Shown one piece after another: positions 1 to 10,273 of a stretch of DNA of 64,000 nucleotides. Each line of letters starts with the position of its first letter. Positions within the stretch are counted from its first letter, which is position 1. The translations under genes were made by a program, and so were the position numbers. Source of the stretch: Littorina saxatilis. Its lineage: Eukaryota; Mollusca; Gastropoda; Littorinimorpha; Littorinidae. Location of the stretch: positions 48,848,001 through 48,912,000 of the forward strand of contig NC_090245.1 of the NCBI RefSeq assembly GCF_037325665.1, given 5' to 3'. Below the pieces are notes generated by a model that saw nothing but the letters and a program-made list of their open reading frames with translations, was not told the origin of the DNA and made no database searches.

Positions 1-113
1 TAGTATTAGTAATTTACATAAGTTAAGGTCTGTTTACATAGACTTAAAATGATGTGATGATGCAACGGGTGAGTAGACAGCATACATTTCAGACTTTTGC
101 TTTGTTTCTGCAG

Positions 114-915
114 AACAACCATTCACCAATATTCAGACGGCGGGCGAAAGAGATGTATCTCCTCCCCCTCCCTACAGTGAACACACCCACTATGACACCA
201 CCTCAATCCAGCCCGGGGGGCAAGGGGTCTCTGCCCTGGATTCAATGCCAAAGGACGCTCCCCCTCCCTACAGCGGAAGTGATGGAGATACCATGACCAG
301 TGCTTACGCTGAGCAAGAGCTTCAGCCAGTTATGGTAAGCTGTGTTGTCTGATACATGTATTTGTGATGCTGAGATTAGTTAGTTCCAATTTTTATCTCC
401 CCCACCCCCCATCAACCCCCACCCACCCCAATAAGCAACTTGTCGTGCGGTCTTTACATTTATGATTAATGGGGTGGCTGTGTGTGTGTGAGTTTGTCTG
501 TCTGTTTATGTGCGTGTCTGTCTCAGTTTTACTGATGATGTGCAAACGTATGCCCGTGTGTGTGTGTGATTATACATCTGCAAGTGTGTCTTCTGGAAAA
601 GACAGAGATAGAAAGAGATTTTGTATCTTTATTTGTCTAAGTGTGGTATCTTTTTGTACTTTTGTTTTTAAACAGACAATACAATCTTTGTTCTTGTTCT
701 TCGTTGTGTGTGTGCACACATGTAGTCCAATGCTTTGTGTTTTACAGACCTATCAGCCTCAGAGCTACCAGAGAAACACACAGACCTCAGCGGGAATCAG
801 CTCCTCCATACAACCGCAGGGCTATGCCAATTGCGATGACTTTTGCGATGACTTCTGCGAACTTTGCGGGTGCTTGTGTTTGTGCTGTGCAATTTGTGGT
901 GATTGTGATGCTTAG
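114..915 (+). CDS. Last two exons of a PPPY-motif protein with a cysteine-rich C-terminus (5' end outside window)
   Basis: Two exons fit one frame. Exon A is 114-334, after acceptor tttctgcag and before donor gtaagc; exon B is 748-915, after acceptor ttttacag and ending in TAG. The junction is phase 0. Exon A reads DVSPPPPYSEHTHYD and later DAPPPYSGSDGD, giving two PPxY motifs. Exon B gives a Gln/Ser-rich stretch, then a tail beginning CDDFCDDFCELC and ending CCAICGDCDA, with 10 Cys in 25 residues. PPxY is the known ligand of WW domains such as those of Nedd4-family ubiquitin ligases, so adaptor or trafficking roles are possible. The tail could bind metal, be palmitoylated or be disulphide-rich. 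No signal peptide or membrane span is visible in this part. The family is not recognised. Upstream exons must lie before base 1; the 413-bp intron is TG-rich. Exon structure is well supported, function is not. Confidence 0.72.
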
Positions 916-1009
916 CAGAGACTTTCACTGCCCGTGTGTGATACTGATAAGTCCATTTGTTTAGCTGCAAGGATGAAAACTGCACTATGTCGTAGACACA
1001 CTCCCTCTG

Positions 1010-1015
1010 ATTAAA
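1010..1015 (+). promoter_or_regulatory. Probable poly(A) signal of the PPPY gene
   Basis: ATTAAA lies 95 bases after the stop codon. It is the first canonical or near-canonical signal downstream and would give a short 3' UTR ending just before the inverted-repeat module at 1031. Confidence 0.45.
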
Positions 1016-1030
1016 TCACATATTCTTACT

Positions 1031-1777
1031 CCAACTCACATAAATAGCATTAACTTCCGTTTGATGCTTAGACATTGAAGTACAGAAAAGCCCTGCTAAT
1101 TTGCACTGAGAAACTTTGGAAGCAGTGTGTTTACTCCTGGGTTTCGCTGTAGTACAATTACCCTCACTTACTTCCTCGCTTGCTTCAAAAGTAAGCACTT
1201 TTTCCGTCCCATGCATGCGAAATTGAGGATGTACTTCCGATGTCGCTCAAAACGTAGGAAGTTGTCGCAAACTACCATCAATTACTTCCTCGCTTTGCTT
1301 CGAAGTAAGCCCTTCTTCCTTCCCATGCATACGAAAGTGAGGCAAGTTCTTCCGATGTCACTCAAAACTTCAGGAGTTTTCGCGAACTTCCCCCATGAGC
1401 ATACGGGCACTGAAGAGTCGTCCCGATCTTCGTCGTCATCCACACCATCAACAACAAAGTCGTCCGACATAAACTAAACATTCCCGGAACCATCATTGAC
1501 CCGCGCCGGAAATGATGGTCCCCCAGTACCGGAACCTCGTGCAGCCGCACTGTGAGGAACCGGTAAGGAATGGATGCTACCATATCCCGGAATGTAGGGA
1601 ATGACTATACCGGCGGTATGTACCGCGCATGTGCGGGCTGCCGGTGAGGGGAGGTAACTACCAGGGCCTTGACTTCAAGGTTTTGTTTTGTTTTGGGAGT
1701 TACCTCCCCCTGTTACCAGGGTCTGTACTTCAATGTCTAAGCATCAAACGGAAGTTAATGCTATTTATGTGAGTTGG
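1031..1777. repeat. Perfect 55-bp inverted repeat bracketing a 637-bp module
   Basis: Bases 1031-1085 and 1723-1777 are exact reverse complements over 55 bp. The enclosed segment contains two diverged tandem copies of a roughly 113-bp unit starting CTTCCTCGCTTGCTTC near 1170 and 1283, then GC-rich imperfect palindromes (CCGGAA, GGGAGGTAAC and their complements). It encodes nothing recognisable. It may be a foldback transposon or MITE, or a recent inverted duplication. No clear TSD is seen. Confidence 0.8.
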
Positions 1778-2255
1778 GTAAGTAATTAAATGAAAATTTA
1801 TTGTTGAAATTTTCGATTAGAAATGAAGGTAAAATGAATGCTGACGCAACATGGTTCAAGGAAGGCAAATCCAATGTACAATCAATACATTCTGTATTTC
1901 ACAGGGTGTGTATGTATGTTAATTATGTGTTAGGGAGAGACTAGGAACGACGTTCTGTGTCTCTATCAAATCATTCCCTTGGCTTGAAATCAAACCTTTT
2001 CAAAAGTGAGGATCAGATAAAGAGTTTTGTCATCATGTAATACAGTATCATTTTGTCAAGCTCCAGATGAGAGAGGGAATGGAGAGCCTCCAAGCAACAT
2101 TGGTATGGTATGAATTTGTAAAGTGTCTGGATCCAATTGATGGGACTCGCGGTATAGAAAAGTTATTAATTATTACATGTACAGTATTATTATTATTTAA
2201 GTTATTGAGACATCCCAGTGCACTAAGAGATTTATAGAGCAAATCGAGAAAATTC

Positions 2256-2822
2256 ATTATTGAACGAAGCGCATAGCGCTGAGTTCAATAATTATTTTTG
2301 AGACCAATGTTAGTCTATTCTTGGTGAGTGTTTTAAGTCGACGCATTTGATTGGCTGCTAGAGTTCCAAGGCAGCCAATCCAACGCGTGGAACGTGTTCG
2401 GCGGAACGGAAGTGAAAGTGTATGAGTGAATGTATCTTCTCTTCGAAAGAGTGATTCGTGTTTAACAAGATGGCAGCAAGAAATTCAAATTCAAGAAAAG
2501 GAAGAAATGCGCTGACTTTAGAACAAAGGATAAATGTTGTCAAACAACTGGAAAGTGCGAAATCATGCCGAACAATTGTGACAAGAGCTTGGGTGTGGGA
2601 GAACGCAGATTTCGAAAATCAGCGTCGATCGGGAAAAAATAATGAAGTTGTGGGAATCGGGAGACGGACTGACGTGCTGACCAGAAATGGGTTTCGAAGA
2701 AGACAACCGAATACGAAGAGTTAAATGACGCCGTGTTCGAGTGGTTTTCAACCAAACGTGCGAATCACATTGCCATCAATGGTCCACTCAGACAACGCTG
2801 GACAAATTCTTTCAAAAGCTGA
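2256..2822 (+). mobile_element. 5' fragment of a pogo/Tigger-like (CENP-B/jerky-type) DNA transposon
   Basis: An ATG at 2470 opens MAARNSNSRKGRNALTLEQ, the usual start of a pogo/Tigger or jerky-like CENP-B helix-turn-helix domain. A shift to another frame gives GCGRTQISKISVDREKIMKL and then WESGDG. A third frame gives EYEELNDAVFEWF followed by AINGPL, the second CENP-B-type DNA-binding segment. The DDE catalytic part is missing and at least two frameshifts are present, so this is a dead remnant. A hairpin with arms ATTATTGAAC (2256-2265) and GTTCAATAAT (2283-2292) upstream may be the element's terminal repeat. Family recognition is by motif memory. Confidence 0.75.
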
Positions 2823-2905
2823 TGAGTGCAGAATGAAGTGAATGTGAATGTGTTGTATGAATGAGATCCAGTAACTTTTTAACAATTTAAATTTATACAG
2901 TTGAT

Positions 2906-3407
2906 ATGATAAAAAGCTCCCGCAGTGGGGCACTGCGGTTATGAAATTAAAAGCCCCTCCTGTTTTTGGAACCACAGGAGCTTTCTAGTTTGCTGTTAGG
3001 TAGATTTTTGGTTCCTCTTTCCTGTCATGCTCTCTTTTTCTTCATGAATTCTTTTCTTTTTTCTGCCTTCTTGCTCATTCACCTGTATTTTTTCCAAAAA
3101 TCTCTTCTCTTGCCGCTTGTCTCGCGATTCATGTATAGTTTAATCTGTTAGTGTTCTGATGTAAGTCCAGCAGTAGATAGGTTAAGCCTATTTTAACATA
3201 CTGGAAACTGGTAATCTTCCAGTAGGTATTAATTTAGTTTTACTAAAGCCTGCTGGGACACAAGTAATGGGTTAGTGCATTTGTAAACAGGAATCGCTTG
3301 ACAGGTGGCCCCCTTCATCCCCCCCTTCCTCGTCCTGATATGGCTCTGCGTAGTCGGCTGGACGTTAAGCAACAAATAAACAAACAAACAAACAATGATA
3401 AAAAGCT
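2906..3407 (+). mobile_element. SINE-like element, family 1, copy A, with 13-bp TSD
   Basis: The element 2919-3394 begins CCGCAGTGGGGCACTGCGG, a short palindrome, and ends in (CAAA)n. It is flanked by ATGATAAAAAGCT at 2906-2918 and exactly again at 3395-3407. Copy B at 48532 is nearly identical over its full 480 bp. TSD length and A-rich tail show target-primed reverse transcription by a LINE partner. No tRNA-type B box is seen at the head, so the 5' origin is unclear. It encodes nothing. Confidence 0.9.
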
Positions 3408-3548
3408 TTTAAACTTGTTTTACAACAGTCAATATTAAATGTTTCTCTATTTAATCTAAACAGCTTCTGTTTTTCTTATAAATGTACATGTACATGTGCA
3501 GTACTCTCTCTCTCTCTCTCTCAACTTGACTTTGTCGCGTTTACTTGC

Positions 3549-3630
3549 ACCTGTCTAATAAGGACACCTGCAGAATAAGGACACTTTTGTCTGGTCCCAA
3601 GGGTGTCCTTATTTGACAGGTTTTACTGTA
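3549..3630. repeat. Small foldback MITE-like sequence
   Basis: Arms 3549-3568 and 3602-3621 form an inverted repeat built on ACCTGTC followed by AATAAGGACACC, with TTTTACTGTA beyond the right arm. The GGACACC core and the (T)ACAGTGG-type end recur near 11151, 18380, 31016 and 61126. Confidence 0.5.
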
Positions 3631-4836
3631 CCGCCAGTAAAAAAAGAAGATTCAAAACGCACATTTTGCTGCGCGCATTTGGATAGGCGTAACTGTGTGG
3701 TCAGGTTTGTGTCAGATCTACTTTTGTGTGGGCTGTCTCAAGTGTGTCGTGCTTTTGTCACACGCAAACTCTTGTTTTAATTTCTGTTGGTAAGTTCCAG
3801 AGTAGCGTTAAGCTAAAAAGTGATGATCTTTCATACAGACCTCATTTAAACTCGGAGAAAGGACAGTGCTCTTAGTTATTTGCGATTCGAAATCTTCATC
3901 GAGCTTCGACAGATCGACTGTGCAGAGTGTTGCCCCTTGAATTGACTCCAAGGCCACGGTTAGCACATTTTCAAAGTAAATGTATGTTTCTCGTGTTGTA
4001 TCTTCACTCATCGGGGAGTCTGGTACTATATATGAACGGTAAGAATGCTCTGAACTCTACACGTATTATATCCCCATCGTTTGTATGTTCACATAGATCT
4101 GCGGGGTTTATGTCGTCTGCTAGGCGGCTAGGGCAATCAAACCACTGAACTGCAGTCTCATTTCAAAAACAAAAATTGCTCGTCTGCACGCACGAGGCAG
4201 GCTGGTAATAAGTTTTGTACATGGTAAGAACCTTCTTAACCCTACACGTTTTCGATTCCGATTGTTGTTGCCATGAAATAATAATTCGGAAACCATTCAT
4301 TTACTGAACTGATGCAGTCGTATTTCAGTGTAGTCTACTATAACAGAGTTGACTTTCAAATGCTGGTCTAGCTGGTACGTTATCGGAATAACACTTGTGT
4401 TTTCTGTTTGCCGCTGGGAATTTTATACTAACTCATCATTTGGTAATGTGGTTAATAAGCTACATGCCACTAACACGGCATATGAGAAGAATCTTTGCAA
4501 GTCAAAATGAGAAGAGATCATTGTGGAAGAGACACAGCCGCTTCTATTTTTAGATCAGTGGGATTCACTGTGGCACAGGCGCCTGCGATCTGTCAGAAAA
4601 AAAACACTTCTGCTTTGAGCCGCAGGAAATTTATGGTTATTTTTTGGTAAAGTGGAGAATATAAGCTACATGTCATCAATTAATTCTGAGGATGAGAGTA
4701 CAGTCTCGCTTTGCCAAAGGGCGTAAGAATACGCTCTGTGGAAAAGTTAGCGCTAACAGATTTAAGCGCATCGCCATTAGCCAATCAACTGGTTCACATC
4801 AGTCATGTGACACCAGTACTTGCTGACAATAATTTT
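3631..4836. other. Non-coding stretch with faint internal duplication
   Basis: No gene seen. Weakly similar blocks recur, such as ACGGTAAGAATGCTC near 4035 and ATGGTAAGAACCTTC near 4220, and ATAAGCTACATG near 4455 and 4661. They suggest an old, decayed tandem array or repeat of unknown type. Confidence 0.35.
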
Positions 4837-5627
4837 GGTTGTCTCCTACGACGGGCGCTGTGGCGTGGTGGTAAGACGTCGGCCTCCAAAGCGGAAGGTC
4901 GAGGGTTCGAATCCCGGCCGCGGCCGCCTGGTGGGTAAAGTGTGGAGATTTTTCCGATCTCCCAGGTCAACTTATGTGCAGACCTGCTAGTGGCTTATCC
5001 CCCTTCGTGTGTACACGCAAGCACAAGACCAAGTGCGCACGAAAAAGATCCTGTAATCCATGTCAGAGTTCGGTGGGTTATAGAAACACGAAAATACCCA
5101 GCATGCTTCCTCCGAAAGCGGCGTATGGCTGCCTAAATGGCGGGGTAAAAACGGTCATACACGTAAAATTCCACTCGTGCAAAAACACGAGTGTACGTGG
5201 GAGTTTCAGCCCACGAACGCTGACGGGTGCAGTGGCGTGGTGGTAAGACGTCGGCCTCCTAATCGGGAGGTCGTGAGTTCGAATCCCGGTCGCTGCCGCC
5301 TGGTGGGTTAAGAGTGGAGATTTTTCCGATCTCCCAGGTCAACTTATGTGCCGACCTGCTAGTGACTTAACCCCCTTCGTGTGTACACGCAAGCACAAGA
5401 CCAAGTGCGCACGGAAAAGATCCTGTAATCCATGTCAGAGTTCGGTGGGTTGTAGAAACACGAAAATACCCAGCATGCTTCCTCCGAAAGCGGCGTATGG
5501 CTGCCTAAATGGCGGGGTAAAAACGGTCATACACGTAAAATTCCACTCGTGCAAAAACACGAGTGTACGTGGGAGTTTCAGCCCACGAACGCAGAAGAAG
5601 AAGAAGAAGAAGAAGGTTGTCTCCTAC
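4837..5627 (+). mobile_element. Dimeric tRNA-derived SINE with 13-bp TSD
   Basis: Two head-to-tail units (4850-5221 and 5222-5592) of about 372 bp are followed by a (GAA)n tail. Each starts with a tRNA-like promoter: A-box region GTGGCGTGGTGGTAAGACG, then B box GGTTCGAATCCCGG. Exact TSDs GGTTGTCTCCTAC lie at 4837-4849 and 5615-5627, outside the pair, with none between the units. The dimer therefore inserted as one molecule. Unit 1 has no A-rich tail of its own. Open frames inside the units are repeats, not genes. A minus-strand 3' piece of the same family lies at 63159. Confidence 0.9.
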
Positions 5628-6520
5628 AAATTATGCAATGTATTTGATTTTATCTACAGACCGCTGATCAGTAGTGTTTCTTCACTGCTGCAGTTACCAT
5701 TGCTGACACATGTAACTATTGTCATTTTATCATTCCCTGCCATAATCATGAGATGGTCAGCTGCAGTGCATTTTATTATAGGCTGGAAAAAGAGATGAGG
5801 TGTTATTTTTAATGAGGTGTGTTGAATGATTGGTGTCATGTTTTCACCACGCCCAAGTCACTGAAGCCTCCAATTCTCTGTGTGTGTGTGTGTGTGTGTG
5901 TGTACGTGTGTGTAGTGTTGATATGTTTGGAGGCTACCTTTTCATTAATGGGTGGGCGTATTTTACTGATGGGCTCTACACCACACATACTTTTGGATTT
6001 TGATCATTTGATTATTCTTTTGAATTGTTTGAATGTCATCAATGTTACCCAATTTGTTTCTCTGTTATGTAAAATGACCTCCAGACTTCTGCTGATATCT
6101 TTATAATGAAAAGCAATATATATATAACCAGAATCTTATTTCATTTTATATGTTTGTTACTTGTTTGGCATTGGATCCCACCATAGTCATATGGTTGAAT
6201 CAGAGACGTTTTTTCTCCATTTTACCCACATGCTTTGTGTTATTTCAGTCACAGTAACTGATGAATGCGCAACTTGTGGATGACAGCCTTAAAATGTTTG
6301 TGATGTTTTTCTCTTCTATTTTAATCTTCTTTTTTGTGCCTCTGTGTATTTTTAAAAGCAAAAGATACAGAGTTATTGCAGATAAGTTGTGTATTCATGC
6401 AAATTGGAACTGCTTCTGACAGTAAATTGATACACATATTTTTTGTGTAAATCCTTTCTCAATTTTTTTTCAAAGGGCAGTGCTTCAACAAAGTATTTTT
6501 AGGAATATATATATATACTA
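5628..6520. other. Non-coding stretch
   Basis: No gene seen. It is AT-rich and contains a (TG)n microsatellite at about 5879-5912 and short AT dinucleotide runs. Confidence 0.5.
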
Positions 6521-7895
6521 GAGGAATACCCGGCTTCGCCGGGGTGAATCGCGAGACAGAGACAGACAGCGTGGCGGTTCATCACAATCACCTCTGCAGG
6601 CGAAGTCCTGTCAAACGGGATTGAGAATTTTAGAGCTTATTTCTTAGCCCTATATTATCTGTTGTGGCTTCTCAAATGCCAGAACATACAGACAGACAAA
6701 AGCCGCTAGACCCCATCACAAACAGAACTCTACAATCCACAGGTTTTTGCCCACACACACACACAAACACACACACAGAGAAGCCGTATATATATATATG
6801 TATATCTATAAATATATAGAGATAGGTGAGAGTGTATTTTTTGCGTGGCTATAAATTGATTCGACCTTTTCACTTTGACAGTAAGAACAACTTACGGGTG
6901 CAAGGGAAGCGTTCTGGACAGCGCAGTGACATTCTAAAAATAGTTACTCAGAAACGGGAATTTGGGGTGAACGGCGCGAGACAGAGACAGACAGCGTGGC
7001 GGTTCACCACAATCACCTTTGAAGGCGAAGTCCTGTCAAACGGGATTGAGAATTTTAGAGCTTATTTCTTAGCCCTATATTATCTGCTGTGGCTTCTCAC
7101 ATGTCAGAACATACAGACGGACAAAAGCCGCTAGACCACATCACAAACAGAACTCTACAATACACAGGTTTTTGCCCACACACACACACAAACACACACA
7201 CACACAGAGAAGCCGTATATATATATATGCATATCTGTATCTATAAATATATAGAGATAGGTGAGAGTGTATTTTTCGCGTGGCTATAAATTGATTCGAC
7301 CTTTTCACTTTGACAGTAAGAACAACTTACGGGTGCAAGGGAAGCGTTGTGGACAGCGCAGTGGACAGCGCAGTGACATTCTAAAAATAGTAATAGTAAC
7401 TTACAAACGGGAAAGCCACACGAAGGAAGGGAGATAAACGCCAAACACTGGAGAAGATAAGGAAGAGTTACTTATAATGGTGAAATGAACACAAAAACCA
7501 AAATCAGTTCAGCGCTGCGCGCTGAGAGCACGTGTTGAAATATCTCATCGATGATATTGTGTCCGGGGTGTAGCTGAATACGGTGTCCAAATTTGAAAAA
7601 GATCCACCGAGAACTTTGGCGTTGTGATGTGGTGTAGCGGCTATGGTGTGTCGGTATGGGGGCCCGGGTAGCTGAGGTGGAACCAAAATAGCTGAGGTGG
7701 AACCAAAATCGGTTCAGCGCTGCGCGCTGAGAGCACGTGTTGAAATATCTCATCGATGAGGTTGTGTCCGGGGTCTCTCTGAATAAGCCCACCAAATTTG
7801 AAGCAGATCCATCGAGAACTTTGGCCGTGCATGGCGAATACACAAATACACAAATACACAGATACACAGACACAAGTCGTATATATATATATATA
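6521..7895. repeat. Tandem duplications of a dispersed repeat starting CCCGGCTTCGCCGGG
   Basis: A segment containing GAGACAGAGACAGACAGCG recurs at offset 425 (6553 and 6978), with matching (CA)n, (TA)n and AAGCCGTATATA parts. A second block containing GTTCAGCGCTGCGCGCTGAG recurs about 207 bases apart (7506 and 7713). Both blocks have relatives in the copy at 24673-25112, so these are parts of one family duplicated locally. Its class is unknown to me and it has no coding capacity. Confidence 0.7.
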
Positions 7896-8313
7896 TATAT
7901 ATATAGATATATGCAGAACGTACATCTTTGTCGTTGGAAGTAAATTAACAAGCGATAAAATACACCAGGAAAAACGATTCTACTGTGAACATAAACTATA
8001 ATAATTATAATTTAGATAGATATATACCTTATAATTAGAAGCATTTTTTATTAGATTTTTATCTTGATCAACGGTTTATTTTCAGATTTAAAGATGATGT
8101 GAAAAATGCAGAGAAATTTGCCATTTGGAATGAAAGTTTAAATTTGCAGCTGATGACAGATTTTTTAGGCATGGAGTTTGTCCTGATAATTGCCATCTTG
8201 TTGATGATAAGTTTAACACTTTATTTGATTTGTAACCAGTAGTTGTTTTGGTCCATTTACAGCCACAAATCAATTTTGTCATTTATTAGGGAAAATAAGT
8301 AAGCATGCAAGGT
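7896..8313. other. AT-rich non-coding stretch
   Basis: No gene seen; a run of TA dinucleotides is followed by unremarkable AT-rich sequence up to the SINE insertion site. Confidence 0.4.
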
Positions 8314-8427
8314 ACATATGCCTTTTACCCCCCGCGGGTTAGGGGGAAGAATTTACCCGATGCTCCCCAGCATGTCGTAAGAGGCGACTAACGGATTCTG
8401 TTTCTCCTTTTACCCTTGTTAAGTGTT

Positions 8428-9951
8428 TCATGAAAAAGTCCACTAAGTTCCCAAATTCTCAACCTTCGTCTGTCCAAGTAGGCAATACCGACATCTCTTT
8501 CTCTTCTTCAGCTAGAAACCTCGGCTTCACCATCTCCTCAGACATGACACTCAACAAGCACATCTCCAACATCTGTAGGTCCGCATACTTTGAACTCCGC
8601 AAGATCGCAACCATCCGCCATACTCTGTCCGTTCAAACTACAAACACTCTAGTCTGCTCTCTTGTTCTTTCTAAACTTGACTACTGTAACTCTCTTCTCT
8701 CTGGCTGTCCACTCTACCTCCTGCACAAACTACAGAAAGTTCAAAATTCTGCAGCACGCCTGATCCTCAAAGCACGAAAAAAAGATCATGTCACACCACT
8801 TCGCCGCACACTCCACTGGTTACCCATCCAAGCCCGCATTGAATACAAACTGTCCACTCTCTGCTTTCACTTCTTCTCTGCCTCGTCTCCTGCTTATTTC
8901 TCTGAACTTCTGCTAGACAACTCCGCTCCTCTTCTGATAGCCGCACCCTAGTCATCCCACACACAAAATCAAAAGCATATGGACAACGCACTTTTGCATT
9001 TTGCGCATCTACTCAATGGAACTCTCTCCCCTCTCACATTCGCCACTCTCAGTCAGTACAGTCATTCAAGCGAGCACTCAAAACTCACCTCTTCCAGAAA
9101 CACAACTCCTAAAGTCGCAACATTTTGCCATCCTGTTCTGTAACGGTTCCATCTCTATTCAGCTTGTTATTTTTGTCTTTGTTTTAAATTATTATAAATA
9201 TAATTTTCACTGCAGTAGTCCTTTAACTTTAACCCTTAGCTGTAAGCTAGATATGCACAGGTCATGTCGGTGCCACATAATGCTGACACACATGTTCCTG
9301 TGCATAGTTTATGGATAACGTGTAGTTGGGAAGTTAAGAGTAGAAATAACTAGTATTTTAGTGTAGGAGGAGGGTTGGGGGTGGGTAGGGAGGGGGTGGG
9401 TATGGTTTACTTTGAGCAGGTCGGTTTCAGTTTTAATAAACAATTCTAAAGAATTGTGTATCTTATATTTGAGTCTTTCGTGTTTTAGACATTGATGCAT
9501 TTAATAGTTTTAACGAGTTGCCTTTTGTTTTATCATTCTGGTGTTTATCTAGATGTGCTGTGTATCTTATAAGAAGTTCTTAAAAGTTCGAAGTTATTTT
9601 AGCATATAGTTTTTTTAAAAAAAAATTTTTATGGTCTTAACAGTTAAACATGTATTACGTTATCATTAAGATTCATGCTTTGTTAGCACTAAGCAGTTGT
9701 TTTAATCAGTCTGGTTTTCTCTTGTTTTCATCTTATGAACATTCTAAATGTTAGACTAACTTATTGTCTTGTACAGAATAACAACTGTGTGAATGGTGCT
9801 ATACTGAATGAAAGAGTGTGACATGAAGTTCTTGTACATCATTGTAAAGAGTGTGAATGACGTTTTAGTTTAGATGTCAAGCGCTTAGAGCAGGCCTTTT
9901 TAACGAAAGTTTTTGATTTAGCGCTATATAAATGTTCTTATTATTATTATA
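8428..9951 (+). mobile_element. 3' end of an L2/CR1-like LINE nested in the SINE
   Basis: The fragment starts inside the reverse-transcriptase C-terminal region and ends with the tail (TTA)n after TCAAGCGCTTAGAGCAGGCC and GCGCTATATAAATG, a 3' end typical of L2/CR1/Rex-type LINEs. Compared with SINE copy B, about 8 target bases (TTGTATAG) are missing at the junction and no TSD is seen. That suggests insertion with a small target deletion. It is strongly 5' truncated, as is usual for LINEs. Confidence 0.82.
8430..9112 (+). pseudogene. C-terminal part of LINE ORF2 (reverse transcriptase), broken
   Basis: The frame reads NLGFTISSDMTLNKHIS, then SKLDYCNSLLSGCP, LQKVQNSAARLI and LHWLPIQARIEYK, the standard post-polymerase region of CR1/L2-clade ORF2. 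One frameshift near 8920 leads into another frame with RTLVIPHTKSKAYGQRTF, then WNSLP and FKRALKTHLF, ending TAA at 9110. The endonuclease and the YADD-containing polymerase core are absent. It is not functional. Confidence 0.85.
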
Positions 9952-10273
9952 ATATAGTCAATGTTTGTAAAGATTTTAGTCAAGCAGTATGTAAGAAATG
10001 TTAAGTCCTTTGTACTGGAAACTTGCATTCTCCCAGTTAGGTCATATATTGTACTACGTTGCATGCAAGCCCCTGGAGCAATTTTTTGATTAGTGCTTTT
10101 GTGAACAAGAAACAATTAACAAGTGGCTCTATTCCATCCCCCCCCCCCCCCCCCCCCCTTTTCCCCGTCGCGATATAACCTTGAACGGTTGAAAACGATG
10201 TTAAACACCAAATAAAGAAAGAAACATATGCCTTTTAAACCTTTTGTGTGTGTTTTGTTTCTGTTATCTTTTT

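Larger units (their letters stand above)
8314..10237 (+). mobile_element. SINE-like element, family 2, copy A, split by a LINE, with 14-bp TSD
   Basis: Exact TSDs ACATATGCCTTTTA lie at 8314-8327 and 10224-10237. The 5' part (8328-8427) carries the core CCCAGCATGTCGTAAGAGGC. The 3' part (9952-10223) ends GACGTTAAACACC(AAATAAAGAAAG). The same two parts are continuous in copy B at 24460. The core resembles conserved central domains of invertebrate SINE superfamilies such as MetaSINEs, but that is from memory. A LINE fragment fills 8428-9951. Confidence 0.88.

Noticed and set aside
469-915. Single-exon reading of the 148-codon frame starting at 469
   Set aside because: The part before 748 is TG-rich intron; good donor and acceptor sites place the coding part in exons 114-334 and 748-915.
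4974-5798. Frames of 90 and 150 codons with identical MCRPAS... text
   Set aside because: They are the two units of a tRNA-derived SINE dimer, with Pol III promoter boxes and TSD; not protein genes.
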